Of a DNA stretch of 64,000 bases, positions 22,236 through 33,326 are shown one piece after another (within the stretch, counting starts at the first letter, position 1; each line of letters opens with the position of its first letter). Under the pieces are notes generated by a model. The model worked only from the letters and a program-made list of their open reading frames with translations. It was not told the DNA's origin and did not search any database. The DNA is from Stomorhina lunata (lineage: Eukaryota; Arthropoda; Insecta; Diptera; Rhiniidae): NCBI GenBank assembly GCA_933228675.1, contig OW121744.1, forward strand, positions 60,586,928 through 60,650,927. Reading direction: 5' to 3'. The position numbers and the translations under genes are program-made.

Positions 22236-22725
22236 AGAGCCACTTTTTGAGTTTGAGATCAAAATTAAATTTATTCTCTAATTAACTAATCTAAAAGTGC
22301 ATATTATTTGCATTTGATTTTTTTGAGTGGTGGTTTAAACTTCATTGTGTTGCCATATCGATCAACAAGAAATGGTAACCTTTTTTTTGCAAATGTCAAA
22401 TGTGTTGTCAAAATGACATAACTTTTTTTGTAGAAGAAGACATTGCGCGAATTTCATAGTTATTATACAAATAAAAATGATTTGGCCGTGTTCTAATAGT
22501 TCTTAACTTTCTTATAATTGTTTTATTTAAATTTTCATAAATTTCGGAGTCGCTAAAATCAGCTGTTTATTATGCATGTGTGTTGATACAGTTCTCACTG
22601 AATATTAAACCGCCAACATTGACCGCTTAAACTAGAGAACATATTAAGATAATCGACCACTCAAAAATAAAATTTGGCGATTAACATTAATTTAATCTCC
22701 GATCTCGAACTCAAAATGTGGCTCT
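22236..22725. mobile_element. 490-bp TIR element (MITE)
   Basis: AGAGCCACTTTTTGAGTTTG at 22236 is mirrored by CGAACTCAAAATGTGGCTCT ending at 22725, giving about 25 bp of imperfect inverted ends that continue with AGATC. The flanks (ACTA left, AAAT right) do not show a clear duplication. The interior is AT-rich and non-coding. Confidence 0.7.
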
Positions 22726-23261
22726 AAATAGTTAAATTTTGATCAAATATAATTAAATTTTCTCATATTATGCAATAAAAAAATATAAATTTTGACATTT
22801 GACACCAATTAAATTTCAAAACAAAGTTCAGCGTAGATTTTTCATAGTCAGTCAATGGCAGAAACGGTTTAAGATATCGACCTTAACAGAGAATTTTTAA
22901 AAAATGTGTATAAAATAGATCAGTAGCTTTATAAACTACGAATTATGAATACGGAAATCGAGAATTTATGAAATTTGTCAGTCTTGAGGAAATTATATTA
23001 GATTTATTTAAAAAAAAAAATAAATAATACTTTATTAAAAAACCCTGGAAATGTGTCAAATAAAATATATACATAGTTATAATCCGATCGGAATAGTTTT
23101 AGCTTCTGTTAATTGCGAAACATTTGAATGATTTTAAAACATAAAACTCGGCTTTTTCAGTTGAAACTAGTAAATTTATATTTGTTTGAACAAATAATAA
23201 ACTGTTTTATTTGTTGAACAATTTATTTAAATATTGGATAAACAAAGAAATACATAGGAAA
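22726..23261. other. AT-rich DNA without a recognised feature
   Basis: A short stretch at 23078-23110, AATCCGATCGGAATAGTTTT, recurs in related form at 10125-10150, so a dispersed repeat fragment is present. Nothing else was recognised. Confidence 0.35.
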
Positions 23262-24585
23262 ACAAGTAAGAAAGTGCTATATAGTCGGTCAAGCCCGACC
23301 ATACGATACCCTTCACCACTATGGTCGAAGGTGTTATTTTTTCTGTATACCCAGTAAGAACAGTGCCAAACGTTTGAAATATGATAACTTTTACATTTGA
23401 TATTAAACGTTTTTTTCAAACTTTTTTCAAACCTGAACGGATGTTTGAGTTCCACATTCATTTTCAAATGAGGTTTCATTTGAGAATAAACGTTTGAAAA
23501 ATGATAGTTTCTCAAATTGAGAATAAAGGTTATTCTCAAATCATTATCAAACCCTAAGATGATTTGAGAATTATTTGAAAAATGGTGTTATATAAATTTG
23601 ACATCAAACCTTATTTCAAATTTTTTTCAAACATTAAAAAAAATAATTTATGTTAAAAAAATAATGTTTAAGATATGTATTTAAATGGAATGGCATTGCA
23701 TTTCAAAGAAATTCGTTATTTCTTTCGGATTTTTTAAAATTGATCCGTGTCTGACCATAAAAAAAGTGTCAAGATTAAAAATTCAATAATATTCATAGGC
23801 ATAAGTAAATTTTCTTTGTTTCTTAAATTTTTTTTTACCTAACAATAAAAAAAATATATTTTAAGCAAAAGAATTCAAATATGATGTACCTGCACCGTTT
23901 TCAAAAACAAAATAAACAAACTCAAAAATACAACGCCATTTTATTTATGTTCCACATGTAGATGATATCCACATTTGAAAAACATTTGAGAATGAGGTTT
24001 GATAATGATTTGAGAATAAAGATATTTCTCAATTTGCGAATAAAGTTCCCTTTTTGTTGAGAACGCTATTATTCTCAAATTAGTATCAAATCAGTATCAA
24101 ACGTTTGACCTTTGAAAAAAGATTTATTTTCAAATCATCCTCAATTTGAGAATAAACCTTTTTTCTTACTGGGTAAAGACAAATATTTGATAAATTTTGC
24201 CATCATACAAACATTTTCTAAAAACTTATATATTTAAGCTATTTCCGTCATTTGAAATTATATGAGAGCTAGGGTCAAATGTGGCCCGGTGCAAAATTTT
24301 TTTTCATTTTTGTCTCATTTAGTGTGTTTTGACAAAAGAGTTTGTATGGGAGCTATGGTCAAATATGGACCGATTTCAACGAAATTTGGTACATTGATTT
24401 TAGTTTACATAAGCAATATTTTTTTTAATTTCATGAAAAAAATATTGATATTTGTGGTCAATATATTAATTCCGGGAAGTGGGACCTATGGGAGGTACCA
24501 TATATAATGGACCGATTTTAAAGAATTTAAATAGCCATGGTCCCACTATCAAAAGAATTCCACTTATGGTGGTGAAGGGTATAAA
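23262..24585 (-). mobile_element. mini-me/DINE-1-like repeat, family 1, interrupted copy
   Basis: The left part (23262-23349) and right part (24174-24585) join to give the same text as the uninterrupted copy at 20901: 'gttattttttctgta' continues at 'taaagacaaatatttg'. The hairpin near the left end is the perfect version GTCGGTCAAGCCCGACC. The copy has lost a segment of about 400 bp relative to the 20.9 kb copy, including the GACG run. Confidence 0.8.
23350..24173. mobile_element. TA-inserting element with CCCAGTAAGAA ends, copy 1 (nested)
   Basis: It starts CCCAGTAAGAACAGTG and ends TTTTTTCTTACTGGG, with an 11-bp inverted end, and is flanked by TA on each side. The neighbouring uninterrupted repeat reads CTGTATAAAGAC where this one reads CTGTATA, element, TAAAGAC. 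The insertion therefore duplicated TA. Within the 824 bp the motifs 'tttgagaataaa' and 'caaacgtttga' recur many times in both orientations. The open frame at 23207-23539 is only a translation of these repeats. TA duplication and short ends suggest a Tc1/mariner-mobilised element. Confidence 0.9.
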
Positions 24586-24659
24586 TACGAAATTTGTATT
24601 ATTTGATATTCTTGCATAAAACGATTTTTCTTTTTTAAATAGGGAGAAATAAGCAACTA

Positions 24660-25341
24660 CCCAGTAAGAACAGTGTCAAACGTTTGAAATATGATGACTT
24701 TTACATTTGATTTCAAACGTTTTATTACATTTATTTTTTTTATTTTACATTAATTTTCAAATGAGGGTTCATTTGAGAATAAACGATTAAAAATTATAGT
24801 TTCTCAAATTGATAATAAAGGCTATTCTCAAATCATTATCAAACCCTAAGATGATTTGAGAATAATTTGAAAAATGGTGTTATATAAATTTGATATCAAA
24901 CCTTTTTTGAAACCTTTTTTCAAACATTGAAAATTTACGATTTAATGTTTAAGATATTTTAATCGAATGGCATTGCATTCTAAAGAAATTCGTTATTTCT
25001 TTCGTATTTTTTAAATTTATCTATATTTGACCATTGAACGTTACTTGAAAAAAGTCACCAGAAATTATGGGCCAATCAGTCAATTTTAATTGTAATAGAC
25101 CGAAGCAAATGTCTGTACCAAATTACACCAAATTATTTTGATTAAAGTTAACATGGTTGTCCATTAGAGTGGTTCCAAAAAAAGTTGAGTCAGTCACCCC
25201 CTAGAGAATAAAGTCCCCTTTTTGTTGAGAACGCTATTATTCTTAAATTAGTATCAAATCAGTATCAAACGTTTGACCTTTGAAAAAACATTTATTTTCA
25301 AATCATCCTCAATTTGGGAATAAACCTTTTTTCTTACTGGG
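24660..25341. mobile_element. TA-inserting element with CCCAGTAAGAA ends, copy 2 (682 bp)
   Basis: The same ends are present at 24660 and 25341, with TA at 24658-24659 and 25342-25343. The outer parts match copy 1. From about 25030 to 25200 the interior differs, containing 'agaaattatgggccaatcag' and 'gagtggttccaaaaaaag', which copies 1 and 3 lack, while other internal text is missing. It is a rearranged derivative of the same family. Confidence 0.88.
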
Positions 25342-25343
25342 TA

Positions 25344-25655
25344 ATCTAATAAAATTACAAAATATGTTAGCTACAATTAAATAATTTTATCATTATTGTT
25401 CGTTCGCAATTATATTAATGCACTCATTTGAAAATAAATTAAGACTGTTTCTTTGTGGTTTTTGTACTCGTACACATATTTAAAATGTAAAAATGTATGT
25501 TTAATTTATTTATGTGCATAATTTTAAGATGTATAATATTTATAGGTAAATTATTTCAAATATTTATTTATATCTTTGCTAAATACAGAATTTAAATATT
25601 TATTAAATATTAGCCAAAAGTATTTTTTATTTAACGGCAACGGCCACAATTTTAT
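25344..25655. other. AT-rich spacer
   Basis: No gene or repeat recognised. Composition is strongly A/T with many ATTTA-like runs. Confidence 0.4.
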
Positions 25656-27569
25656 ATATGGGCAAATCCGAAAAACATTAAACCAAGGACAAAATTTTAA
25701 AACTGCCAAAATCACGTATTTGTGTTTATGAAAAAATTTACCATATATTGATCCTTTAGAATATATAATAGGACTCACAGTGAGTAGCGTCCGTCACAGA
25801 AATAAAGTTTTTTTTTTTTTTAATTTGACTAGTGCAATTTTTCCTTTTTCTCCAATTGAACTTGGTTCGTAAAGAGAACTTATAGTATGCTTTACATTAG
25901 GCTAAAAATATATAGATGTTAATATAGCATTTTACAGAATAATTTGTAAAGGAAAGTGTGTAGCGTCCGTCACAGTATATATTTAAAAAAAATGATATTT
26001 ATTAAATACAATATTTACGAACACATATCTGTCTTATTCATAAAGCAATAACACTGTCTTTATTCACAGATTAAATTTAAGATATTAGGTGTTAAAAAAT
26101 ATACAATGGGGCAAATTTGATGCTTTTGAAATTTGATTTTTTTTTAGATTTTTGGGACACTAACAGCTAGCCTTTCTTCTAGAGTGGAGGAATTGAAATT
26201 TCAACTCATTTAAATCATTTTTAAGACTACATCTTCGTATTAATGTTGGCACATTGTGTAATTAGCTTTTCGCTCCAAACTCTTGTGTCCCAGACACTCC
26301 ACTTACAGCTTCCTCTATCAAAAGAAAATTGGACGTTTGCTGTTCTAAACCAAACCTAAAAATAAATTCAAATATTTTTTTCAAAATATTGACTTGCTGA
26401 TAACATCTTATTTTTTTCCAGTCCTTGACATCACGATCAGGCGGTCCAAGTGTATTGAAATCACTGCAACATTTCCCACATATGACTTAATTTGCTTTTG
26501 GCATCAGCATTAAATGTCCCTTTGCCAAGCCATGATGCCTTGTCATATATTCCACCATATCCTCATATTGTTTTTTGTTTGTGTAAATATATTTTTTCGG
26601 AATACTTAAATGTATCCCACTGCTATTCTACACTAGATACCTTTGCACAGATTTCCGATAATATTAGCCCATCGATTGTGTTATCGAATGGCATTTGTTA
26701 ATTTACATACTTCTTTGCGACGGACGCTCTAAAAAATGGAAGTGACTTTTTTTCAACACGTGTTTCTGCAATTTTCATCAAATCGGTCATAGTAATAAAA
26801 AAATTGTAAATACATTAAAGATAGAGGAAAATCAGAGGATTACAAAACAGCTTTTTAAAAATATTTTAAAGTTTCCAGGGGAGTTACCGCGTAACTCGAT
26901 TCGAAACGGAAAATTTTCGAGTTCGTACAAATGGTACTGTCTAATACGATATTCGTATGTTTTGTTTCGAAAGTGCGGACAATTTTTTCGCTTTCGACAA
27001 ATAAATTTCCCTTTCGTAAATCCAACTGTGTATTACGAAAATGGACATTTTTGTCGTTTAAAATGATAGGAAATTGTTCGAAAGCTATTTAGGTAGTAAC
27101 AGAAAAATGAGAAAAATGTAAGTATTTATAGAAATTATACTTTTTAAAATAAAAATCCATTTTTATAAAGTGAATCAAATAATAGATTTGTATACGAACT
27201 CGAAAATTTTCCGTTTCGAATCGAGTTACGCGGTAACCCCCCTGGAAACTTTAAAATATGTTAAAAAAGCTGTTTTGTAATCCTCTGATTTTCCTCTATC
27301 TTTAATGTATTTACAATTTTTTTTTATTACTATGACCGATTTGATGAAAATTGCAGAAACACGTGTTGAAAAAAAGTCACTTCCATTTTTTAGAGCGTCC
27401 GTCGCAAAGAAGTATGTAAATTAACAAATGCCATTCGATGACACAATCGATGGGCTAATATTATCGGAAATCTGTGCAAAGGTATCTCGTGTAGAACGGC
27501 ATTGGGATACATTTAAGTACAACAAAATCCGTACAAATTTATCGTCCGTCACGCAGGATTTGCCCATAT
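25656..27569. mobile_element. Large inverted-repeat element with repeated CGTCCGTC motif
   Basis: Two arms of about 333 bp (26602-26934 and 27187-27519) are near-identical inverted copies around a 252-bp spacer. Shared blocks include AACTCGATTCGAAACGGAAA or its mirror and AATCAGAGGATTACAAAACA. Outer candidate ends ATATGGGCAAATCC at 25656 and its mirror ending at 27569 would enclose 1.9 kb. The motif AGCGTCCGTCAC, or a close variant, occurs at 25786, 25962, 26717 (inverted), 27394 and, shortened, 27542. The arms are solid; the outer limits are my inference. No recognised coding sequence. Confidence 0.75.
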
Positions 27570-28430
27570 TGTGAAATATATATTTTACAGAAATTATTTT
27601 GAACTAATTTTATTGCAAATGAAATACTGCCTATACTATTGACTACAATAAATATACACGATGGATGAAAGATGGATAAAAATGACATATAAAGCATTTG
27701 GTGTTATTTATTTATAGATGGCAGCACTGGTACTGCCTATTTCGAAACAAAAAATGTATCCCTCGTAATATCTATCATTAATTACTTTAATTGTATGTAC
27801 ACAAATTTATGGAAATAACATTTTTTAGATCAACAATTTCAAGAAGATGTTTATCACATACGAGTTATTCTCACGTGTTTCCTTAAAATTGCTGTCATAT
27901 TACACATTTAAATAAATGTATCAAATATTAAGATCTAAATTTACATTCACTTTCTTTTTATTAAGTTAACATACATTTTATCTTTTAATATACATATGTA
28001 TTATTTTGTTAAAATTTGTTGCTTGATCGCTACTTAATAGATTTAAATAATTTTATTAAAAACCATTATTAATTTACTTTTAATTAAACGTTTTAATAAA
28101 GTGGAAATGTTAATGGAGATTACAGAAATTCCTCGTCGGTCAAGCCAAACTTAATGTTACCCTTTACCACTGACATAACATATGGAGCGATTGTCAACAA
28201 ATTTAGAAGTTTTTAAGTGCTTAGAAGAAAAGCTATATAAACGTTTATCTTTTGAACAAGTTTTACTATAGATTTGTGAGTTTTAGTAAATTCCGGCATT
28301 TGATCTAATATCAATTGTGGATTACATTTTTTTTGTTAATTTCTGTTTACACAAAACTTATCTGTACAAAGTTTTATTTTCCTAAAATTTTCAATAGTTT
28401 TTATGATCTTTGTGGTATTTAATTGTCTTA
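27570..28430. other. AT-rich DNA with decayed mini-me-like fragment
   Basis: Positions 28133-28430 begin 'cgtcggtcaagccaaac' and 'ttaccctttaccactgac', which recall the family 1 repeat end (GTCGGTCAAGCC, then ACCCTTCACCACT). This is probably an old, diverged copy. 27570-28130 has no recognised feature. Confidence 0.4.
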
Positions 28431-29721
28431 AAGAGTGTTCTAAAAAAAATATGCATTTACTATTTTAGACAAAATTTATCCATAGTGCAAGAAATAATTT
28501 ATTTTTTGATCAAGTTAGTTTCTATAGATATGTCAGATACTATTATTTTAGAAATAATTAATTTTCAATAGTTATTTCAATCAAAATGGACTGCGAAAAA
28601 AAAAGTTCGTGAAAATATAATTAAAACTTTTCAAAAAAATCCGTCATGGACTTTTAAAAAATTAGCTAAAAATTTGAAAGTTGACCCTCGAACGGTTTCT
28701 AATGCCATCAGACGGTATAAGGAAAACCTGAGCATTGAAAGAAAACCTGGATCAGGGAGGAAAAAAGGTCCTACAGATATTGGTAAGGCAAAAGAAGTCG
28801 AGCGACTCTTTCGAAGAGCGCCTAACACTTCTTTAAGAAAAGCAGCTCGTACGGTGAAATGTTCTACGAATTTTGCACATAGAGTCAAAGCTTATGCTGG
28901 ACTAAAGACATACAAAGTCCAAAAGATTCCAGATCGCAATGCTATAAAGAACTTAGAAGCAAAAAAACGAGCGAAAAAATTGATTTTATAAAAAAATACA
29001 CCTGTTGTGTGATGGATGATGAAACATACGTACTGGCAGACTTTTCTCAACTTCCTGGTCAAGATTTTTATGTTGCTGATAAACGGGGCAATGTTCGGCA
29101 AGAGTTTCGCACAAAAAAACAAACAAAATTCCTTAAGAAGTTTCTCGTGTGGCAAGCTATTTGCAGTTGTGGCAAAAGAAGTAAAGTATTTGTGGCATCT
29201 GGCACAAAAAACACAGAAATTTATATAAAGGAGTGCCTACAAAAACGGTTGTTACCCTTTTTAAGAGAGCACAGAGTGACTAAATTTTTTTGGCCCGATT
29301 TGGCATCATGCCATTATGGAAAAAAGGCACTTGAGTGGTAGTCAAAGAATAATGTCATTTTTGTACCACGAGAGGCAAATCCACCTAACTGTCCAGAACT
29401 TCGGCCTGTGGAAAGGTATTGGGCTCTGGTAAAAAAGGAATTGAAGAACACAGGAAAGATTTCCAAGAACATGTCCGATTTTAAGCGCAGGTGGAACACA
29501 TGCTCCAAAAAGGTATCAGAAACAACTGTAAAATCTTTAATGGGAGGGTTTCCGAAAAAAGTCGATAATTTTGCAAAACCCGAGTACTAAGTAAACATTT
29601 TAATGCTAAATGATTTTGTATAATATGTCATTATATTTGCGTATTTTGTAGAGTTTTTATATTAAAAGGTTTGATTTTTATTTAAGAAAATCCAACTACA
29701 AATTTTATTTAGAGCACTCTT
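28431..29721 (+). mobile_element. ITmD37E transposon, copy 2, both ends intact
   Basis: It begins AAGAGTGTTCTAAA at 28431 and ends TTTAGAGCACTCTT at 29721. TA flanks both ends (28429-28430 and 29722-29723). The 14-bp inverted ends differ at one position (GTT versus GCT). The length is 1,291 bp. This copy defines the element limits best. Confidence 0.95.
28586..29590 (+). pseudogene. ITmD37E transposase with two frameshifts and a nonsense codon
   Basis: The start codon is followed by nine A residues where other copies have eight, shifting the frame at about codon 5. The original frame is open from 28674 to 28991 and carries the DNA-binding domain. Seven bases (AAGTCTG in other copies) are missing near 28981, giving a second frameshift just before the first catalytic block. 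The third piece, 29009-29341, has MMDDETYVLADF and FFWPDLASCHYG, then ends at TAG in place of Tyr254. CPELRPVERYWA is readable in the last piece, which begins near 29342 and ends KPEY. All catalytic residues can still be seen, but no functional protein can be made. Confidence 0.92.
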
Positions 29722-29848
29722 TAAAACAAAGTTTGCTTTAGAATTTAAATCAATTAAATTTGTAATAGCATGGAAACACTTTTTACTAATTACATTCGAT
29801 AATATTTTATAGATGTATTTCTTATTTTTGAAAAATTTCTAGTAATAA

Positions 29849-31304
29849 CACTGCTCTGCAGCCAAATCCTCCTTTTAATAAAACTATGTGGACTACATGG
29901 ATTTTGATGCACTAAACTCAGATCCGTTGTCGGTTTTTTTCCATCAGATCTGGATTTTTTATGGGCGTGGCAAATTTTTCCCCTTAAATTAGTCAGATAC
30001 GGAGACCTATTTCGTCCTAACTCGAGAACGACTCATCCGATTTTCAAAATTAAAACACTTCTAATATAATTTTTCTGTATCTCTTATCGTTTTGGAGTTA
30101 TTAAGAAATTAATGGAGAAAAAATTTTTTTTCGTGCGAAATTCGTATTTTTTCAGGTTAAAAATGTAATTAAAAAAAATATAAAGTAAAATTTTAACATT
30201 TTAACCATTTTTCTAAGAGCTACATATCTTAGGAATAAAATAAGATATAAACGATAAAAATCGGTTTAAAAATGTGAATTTTATTACCAATTTACCGCAT
30301 GTACCCAATATTGCAATGCAACCAACCTTACATACGACCATAATATTTTTTAGCTTCATTACCTAATGAAATCTTATGGTCATATGTAAAGTTGGTTGCA
30401 TTGCAATATTGGGTACCTGGGGTAAATTGGTAATAAAATTCACATTTTTAAACCGATTTTTATGGTTTATAGCTTATTTTATTCTTAAGCTCTTAGAAAA
30501 ATGTTTAAAATGTTAAAATTTTACTTTATCTTTTTTTCCCATCAGATCTGGATTTTTTTTATGGGCGTGGCAAATTTTTCCCCTTAAATTAGTCGGGTAC
30601 GGAGACCTATTTCGTCCTAACTCGAGAACGACTCATCCAATTTTCAAAATTAAAACACTTGGAAATGCATAACAAAATTGCATTTATTTTAGCCTTATAT
30701 AATTTTTCTGTATCTCTTATCGTTTTGGACCTCTTATCGTTTTGGAGTTATTTAGAAATTAATGTAGAAACAATTTTTTTTCGTGCGAAATTCGTAATTT
30801 TTTTCAGGTTAAAAATGTAATTAAAAAAAAGATAAAGTAAAATTTTAACATTTTAAACATTTTTCTTAGAGCTACATATCTTAAGAATAAAATAAGCTAT
30901 AAACCATAAAAATCGATTTAAAAATGTGAATTTTATTACCAATTTTTTTTATTACATTTTTAACCTGAAAAAAATTACGAATTTCGCACAAAAAAATTTT
31001 TTTTCTCCATTAATTTCTAAATAACTCCAAAACGATAAGAGATACAGGCTAAAATAAATGCAATTTCGTTATGTATCATCAAGTGTTTTAATTTTGAAAA
31101 TCGGATGAGTCGTTCTCGAGTTAGGACGAAATAGGTCTCCGTACCTGACTAGTTTAAGGGGAAAAATTTGCCACGCCCATAAAAAAATCCAGATCTGATG
31201 GAAAAAAAAACGACAACAGATCTGAGTTTAGCGCATCAAGATCCATATAGTCCGCATAGTTTTATTAAAAGGAAAGACAAAAAATGAATTTTTGCAGAGC
31301 AGTG
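29849..31304. mobile_element. Double-hairpin foldback element (1,456 bp)
   Basis: Outer ends CACTGCTCTGCA at 29849 and its mirror ending at 31304 enclose alternating arms. One arm type contains GGGCGTGGCAAATTTTTCCC, CGAGAACGACTCATCC and CTCTTATCGTTTTGGAG. It appears forward at about 29930-30180, forward again at 30536-30830, and inverted at 30960-31215. A second palindrome at 30288-30425 pairs GTACCCAATATTGCAATGCA with its mirror. The forward blocks are thus followed by inverted blocks twice, giving two hairpins in tandem. No coding sequence; the flanks show no clear target duplication. Confidence 0.85.
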
Positions 31305-31631
31305 TAATTATAGTTTAATAGAAATTTGTCTTGACACCATCAAATTCTATGAACTTCGAAATTATTATAAATTCTTCATGAGAAACTAAGCATCTGACAA
31401 AAAGAACTTCGGTACATATATAATGTGGTCATTATATGTATTGATGTATTTGGTTTAACCATATTTAAACACGTATGTACAAGCTGAGGTTTCTATTTTT
31501 AAAATATCAAAAATAGCTAGAAAAAAATAACAAATATTTTTAGATGGATTTAAAAAAAAAATCATGATAGGGGAGTAAAAGTTATTACATTAAAGTACAC
31601 GGAACAATTAAAATTAATTAAAAAAAAGACT

Positions 31632-31770
31632 GTAAAACATGGAGGAAATGTGATGGTGTGGGCTGCATTCTCAGTGCATGGAGTTGGTCCAATACACACA
31701 CGCTATCCCAAATGAGCTTTGCCTGGCTCTTGTGAAGAGTATTCCTAAAAGATGTGCGGCACACAGTGGT
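31632..31770 (+). pseudogene. Tc1-type transposase fragment
   Basis: One frame reads KHGGNVMVWAAFSVHGVGPI, a Tc1 block that normally lies between the first and second catalytic acids. The sequence then jumps, in another frame, to IPNELCLALVKSIPKRCAAH, which is the normal C-terminal stretch. The second catalytic Asp and the Glu are deleted. It is a short, internally deleted relic with no terminal repeats located. Confidence 0.7.
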
Positions 31771-32408
31771 TCAGAATCGTTTTTCATTGGCCAAAACTCT
31801 GTAACTTTTTAACTATTAAAGATTTTTTAGTAGTTCTTTTTTTAATCAATAGATAACATCTGTAGCTTTTTCGAGTGTAGGTGTTATTAAGATCGGTACA
31901 GTGGTTCTTAAGAAATTTAAGCTTGAAATTCAATTTTCGATGTTTTTCTTTTTTATTTTGTTTCAAATCTGCCAACTCATTTTTGACCCACTTTCTCTTA
32001 ACCGATTTGGCTCAAATTTGGGCCACAAGTCGACCTTGAATAGCAATTTAATATTTTGTTATCCTTAGGATTGCCCCTTTCTCGTTGAGGTATTTACAGT
32101 ATTTTTATTAGGGTGGCCCAAATTTTAATTTATGCTTAATAATACTTACGTATTACCTAGTTTTTTTTTTAATAAACAAGTGTAACTTAATTTTTCTTTA
32201 AATATATATTTATTTGTAGTCATAAATAGATTGTAGATAAATAAAATAATATTTAATATTTGTATACTTTTTTGCAATCAAATGTTAAATGCAAATTATA
32301 ATTATTGTTTATTTGGCTGGAATATTTCTTGTAAATATTTTATATTCTGCTCTGTATTACTGCTGTCCTGTAGCAGTGCTTTAACTTCGGCACTTAGCTC
32401 CGAAGGAT
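31771..32408. other. Unannotated DNA
   Basis: 31960-32120 contains the phrases 'gatttggctcaaatttgggc' and 'attagggtggcccaaatttt', which look like repeat text rather than a gene. I cannot name the family. Confidence 0.3.
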
Positions 32409-32830
32409 TTACTTTCTATTGACTTCGAATGCTAAAGATAAATGGATCTGACGTTGCTGATAATATGTAAAATAAGTCTTCATTTGTAGAACTTCGTGAC
32501 GTTTTTCTGGTATTATTTTCTCTGTAAAATCTGTAATCCTTATTTCTTTTTTCCTGGGCTTCCTCTGATAAATCTCCAATTGGTAATAAATGGTGCTTAA
32601 TGACATATTCTCCATGATAAAGAACTTTGTGCACTGTTGCTGACATATTTCTATAATTGTATTTGGATGTATATTGTTGCTATAACAGTTGCTATAACAG
32701 TTTCCGTGGCATAATCACCAAATTTTTTAGCATTAATTTGTTCATTGCACGCAAATACTTCAGTAATTTGGTCCCAGGTATAATTTGTGCTAAATACGTG
32801 ACCACCACTGTATGTGACCCGGTCTATGAG
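32409..32830 (-). pseudogene. Fragment of an unclassified transposon-associated protein
   Basis: On the minus strand a 76-codon frame (32646-32416) begins MSATVHKVLYHGEYVIKHHL and continues LPIGDLSEEAQEKRNKDYRF, then YRENNTRK, then a decayed SDPFIFS end. Upstream, in broken frames up to 32830, come GHVFSTNYTWDQI and FGDYATETV. I have seen the combination 'VHKxLxHG...LPIGxLSEEAQExRNKD...RExxxRKxSR...TSDP' repeatedly in arthropod and cnidarian uncharacterised proteins that behave like transposon products, but I do not know the superfamily or function. A frameshift lies near 32650. The fragment ends where the mini-me family 2 repeat begins. Confidence 0.5.
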
Positions 32831-33326
32831 TGTTTTTTATATGAAAGCTAAAGTAAAATATGGACTGATTCCTATGAAATTTGATAAACTGATCAAAAAT
32901 TGCATAAAACTTCCCTATTTTAAATTTATTCGTCATAGCTATTAGAATTGTATTCAATTTATCAGCATTAATGTGTTTACCGGGGCGGGGTTATATGGGA
33001 ACTCGTAACTAAATTTGAACCGATTTTGACCATTTTCAACACATATCTTTTTGTTTGTCCCTCTAGCTCTTTTTGTTAAGGTTCTATCGTGCTTTTATCT
33101 GACGGACAGACGGACATAAACAACCTTTTCTTTATGTATTTTTGTGTTTCCATAAGTTTTTTATATGGGAGCTATGGTCAAATGTTGACCGATTGTGACA
33201 AAATTTTGCACACTGCCTGGCATTGACATAAGACTTTCTTGTGCCTAATTTAGTCTTAGTAGCTTTTGTAGTTAAGGAGCTATCACGATTTTATCTGACG
33301 GACAGACGGACATAAATCCCCTTTTT

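Noticed and set aside
23207..23539. 110-codon minus-strand frame
   Set aside because: It runs across the border of the CCCAGTAAGAA element and translates its internal repeats; not a gene.
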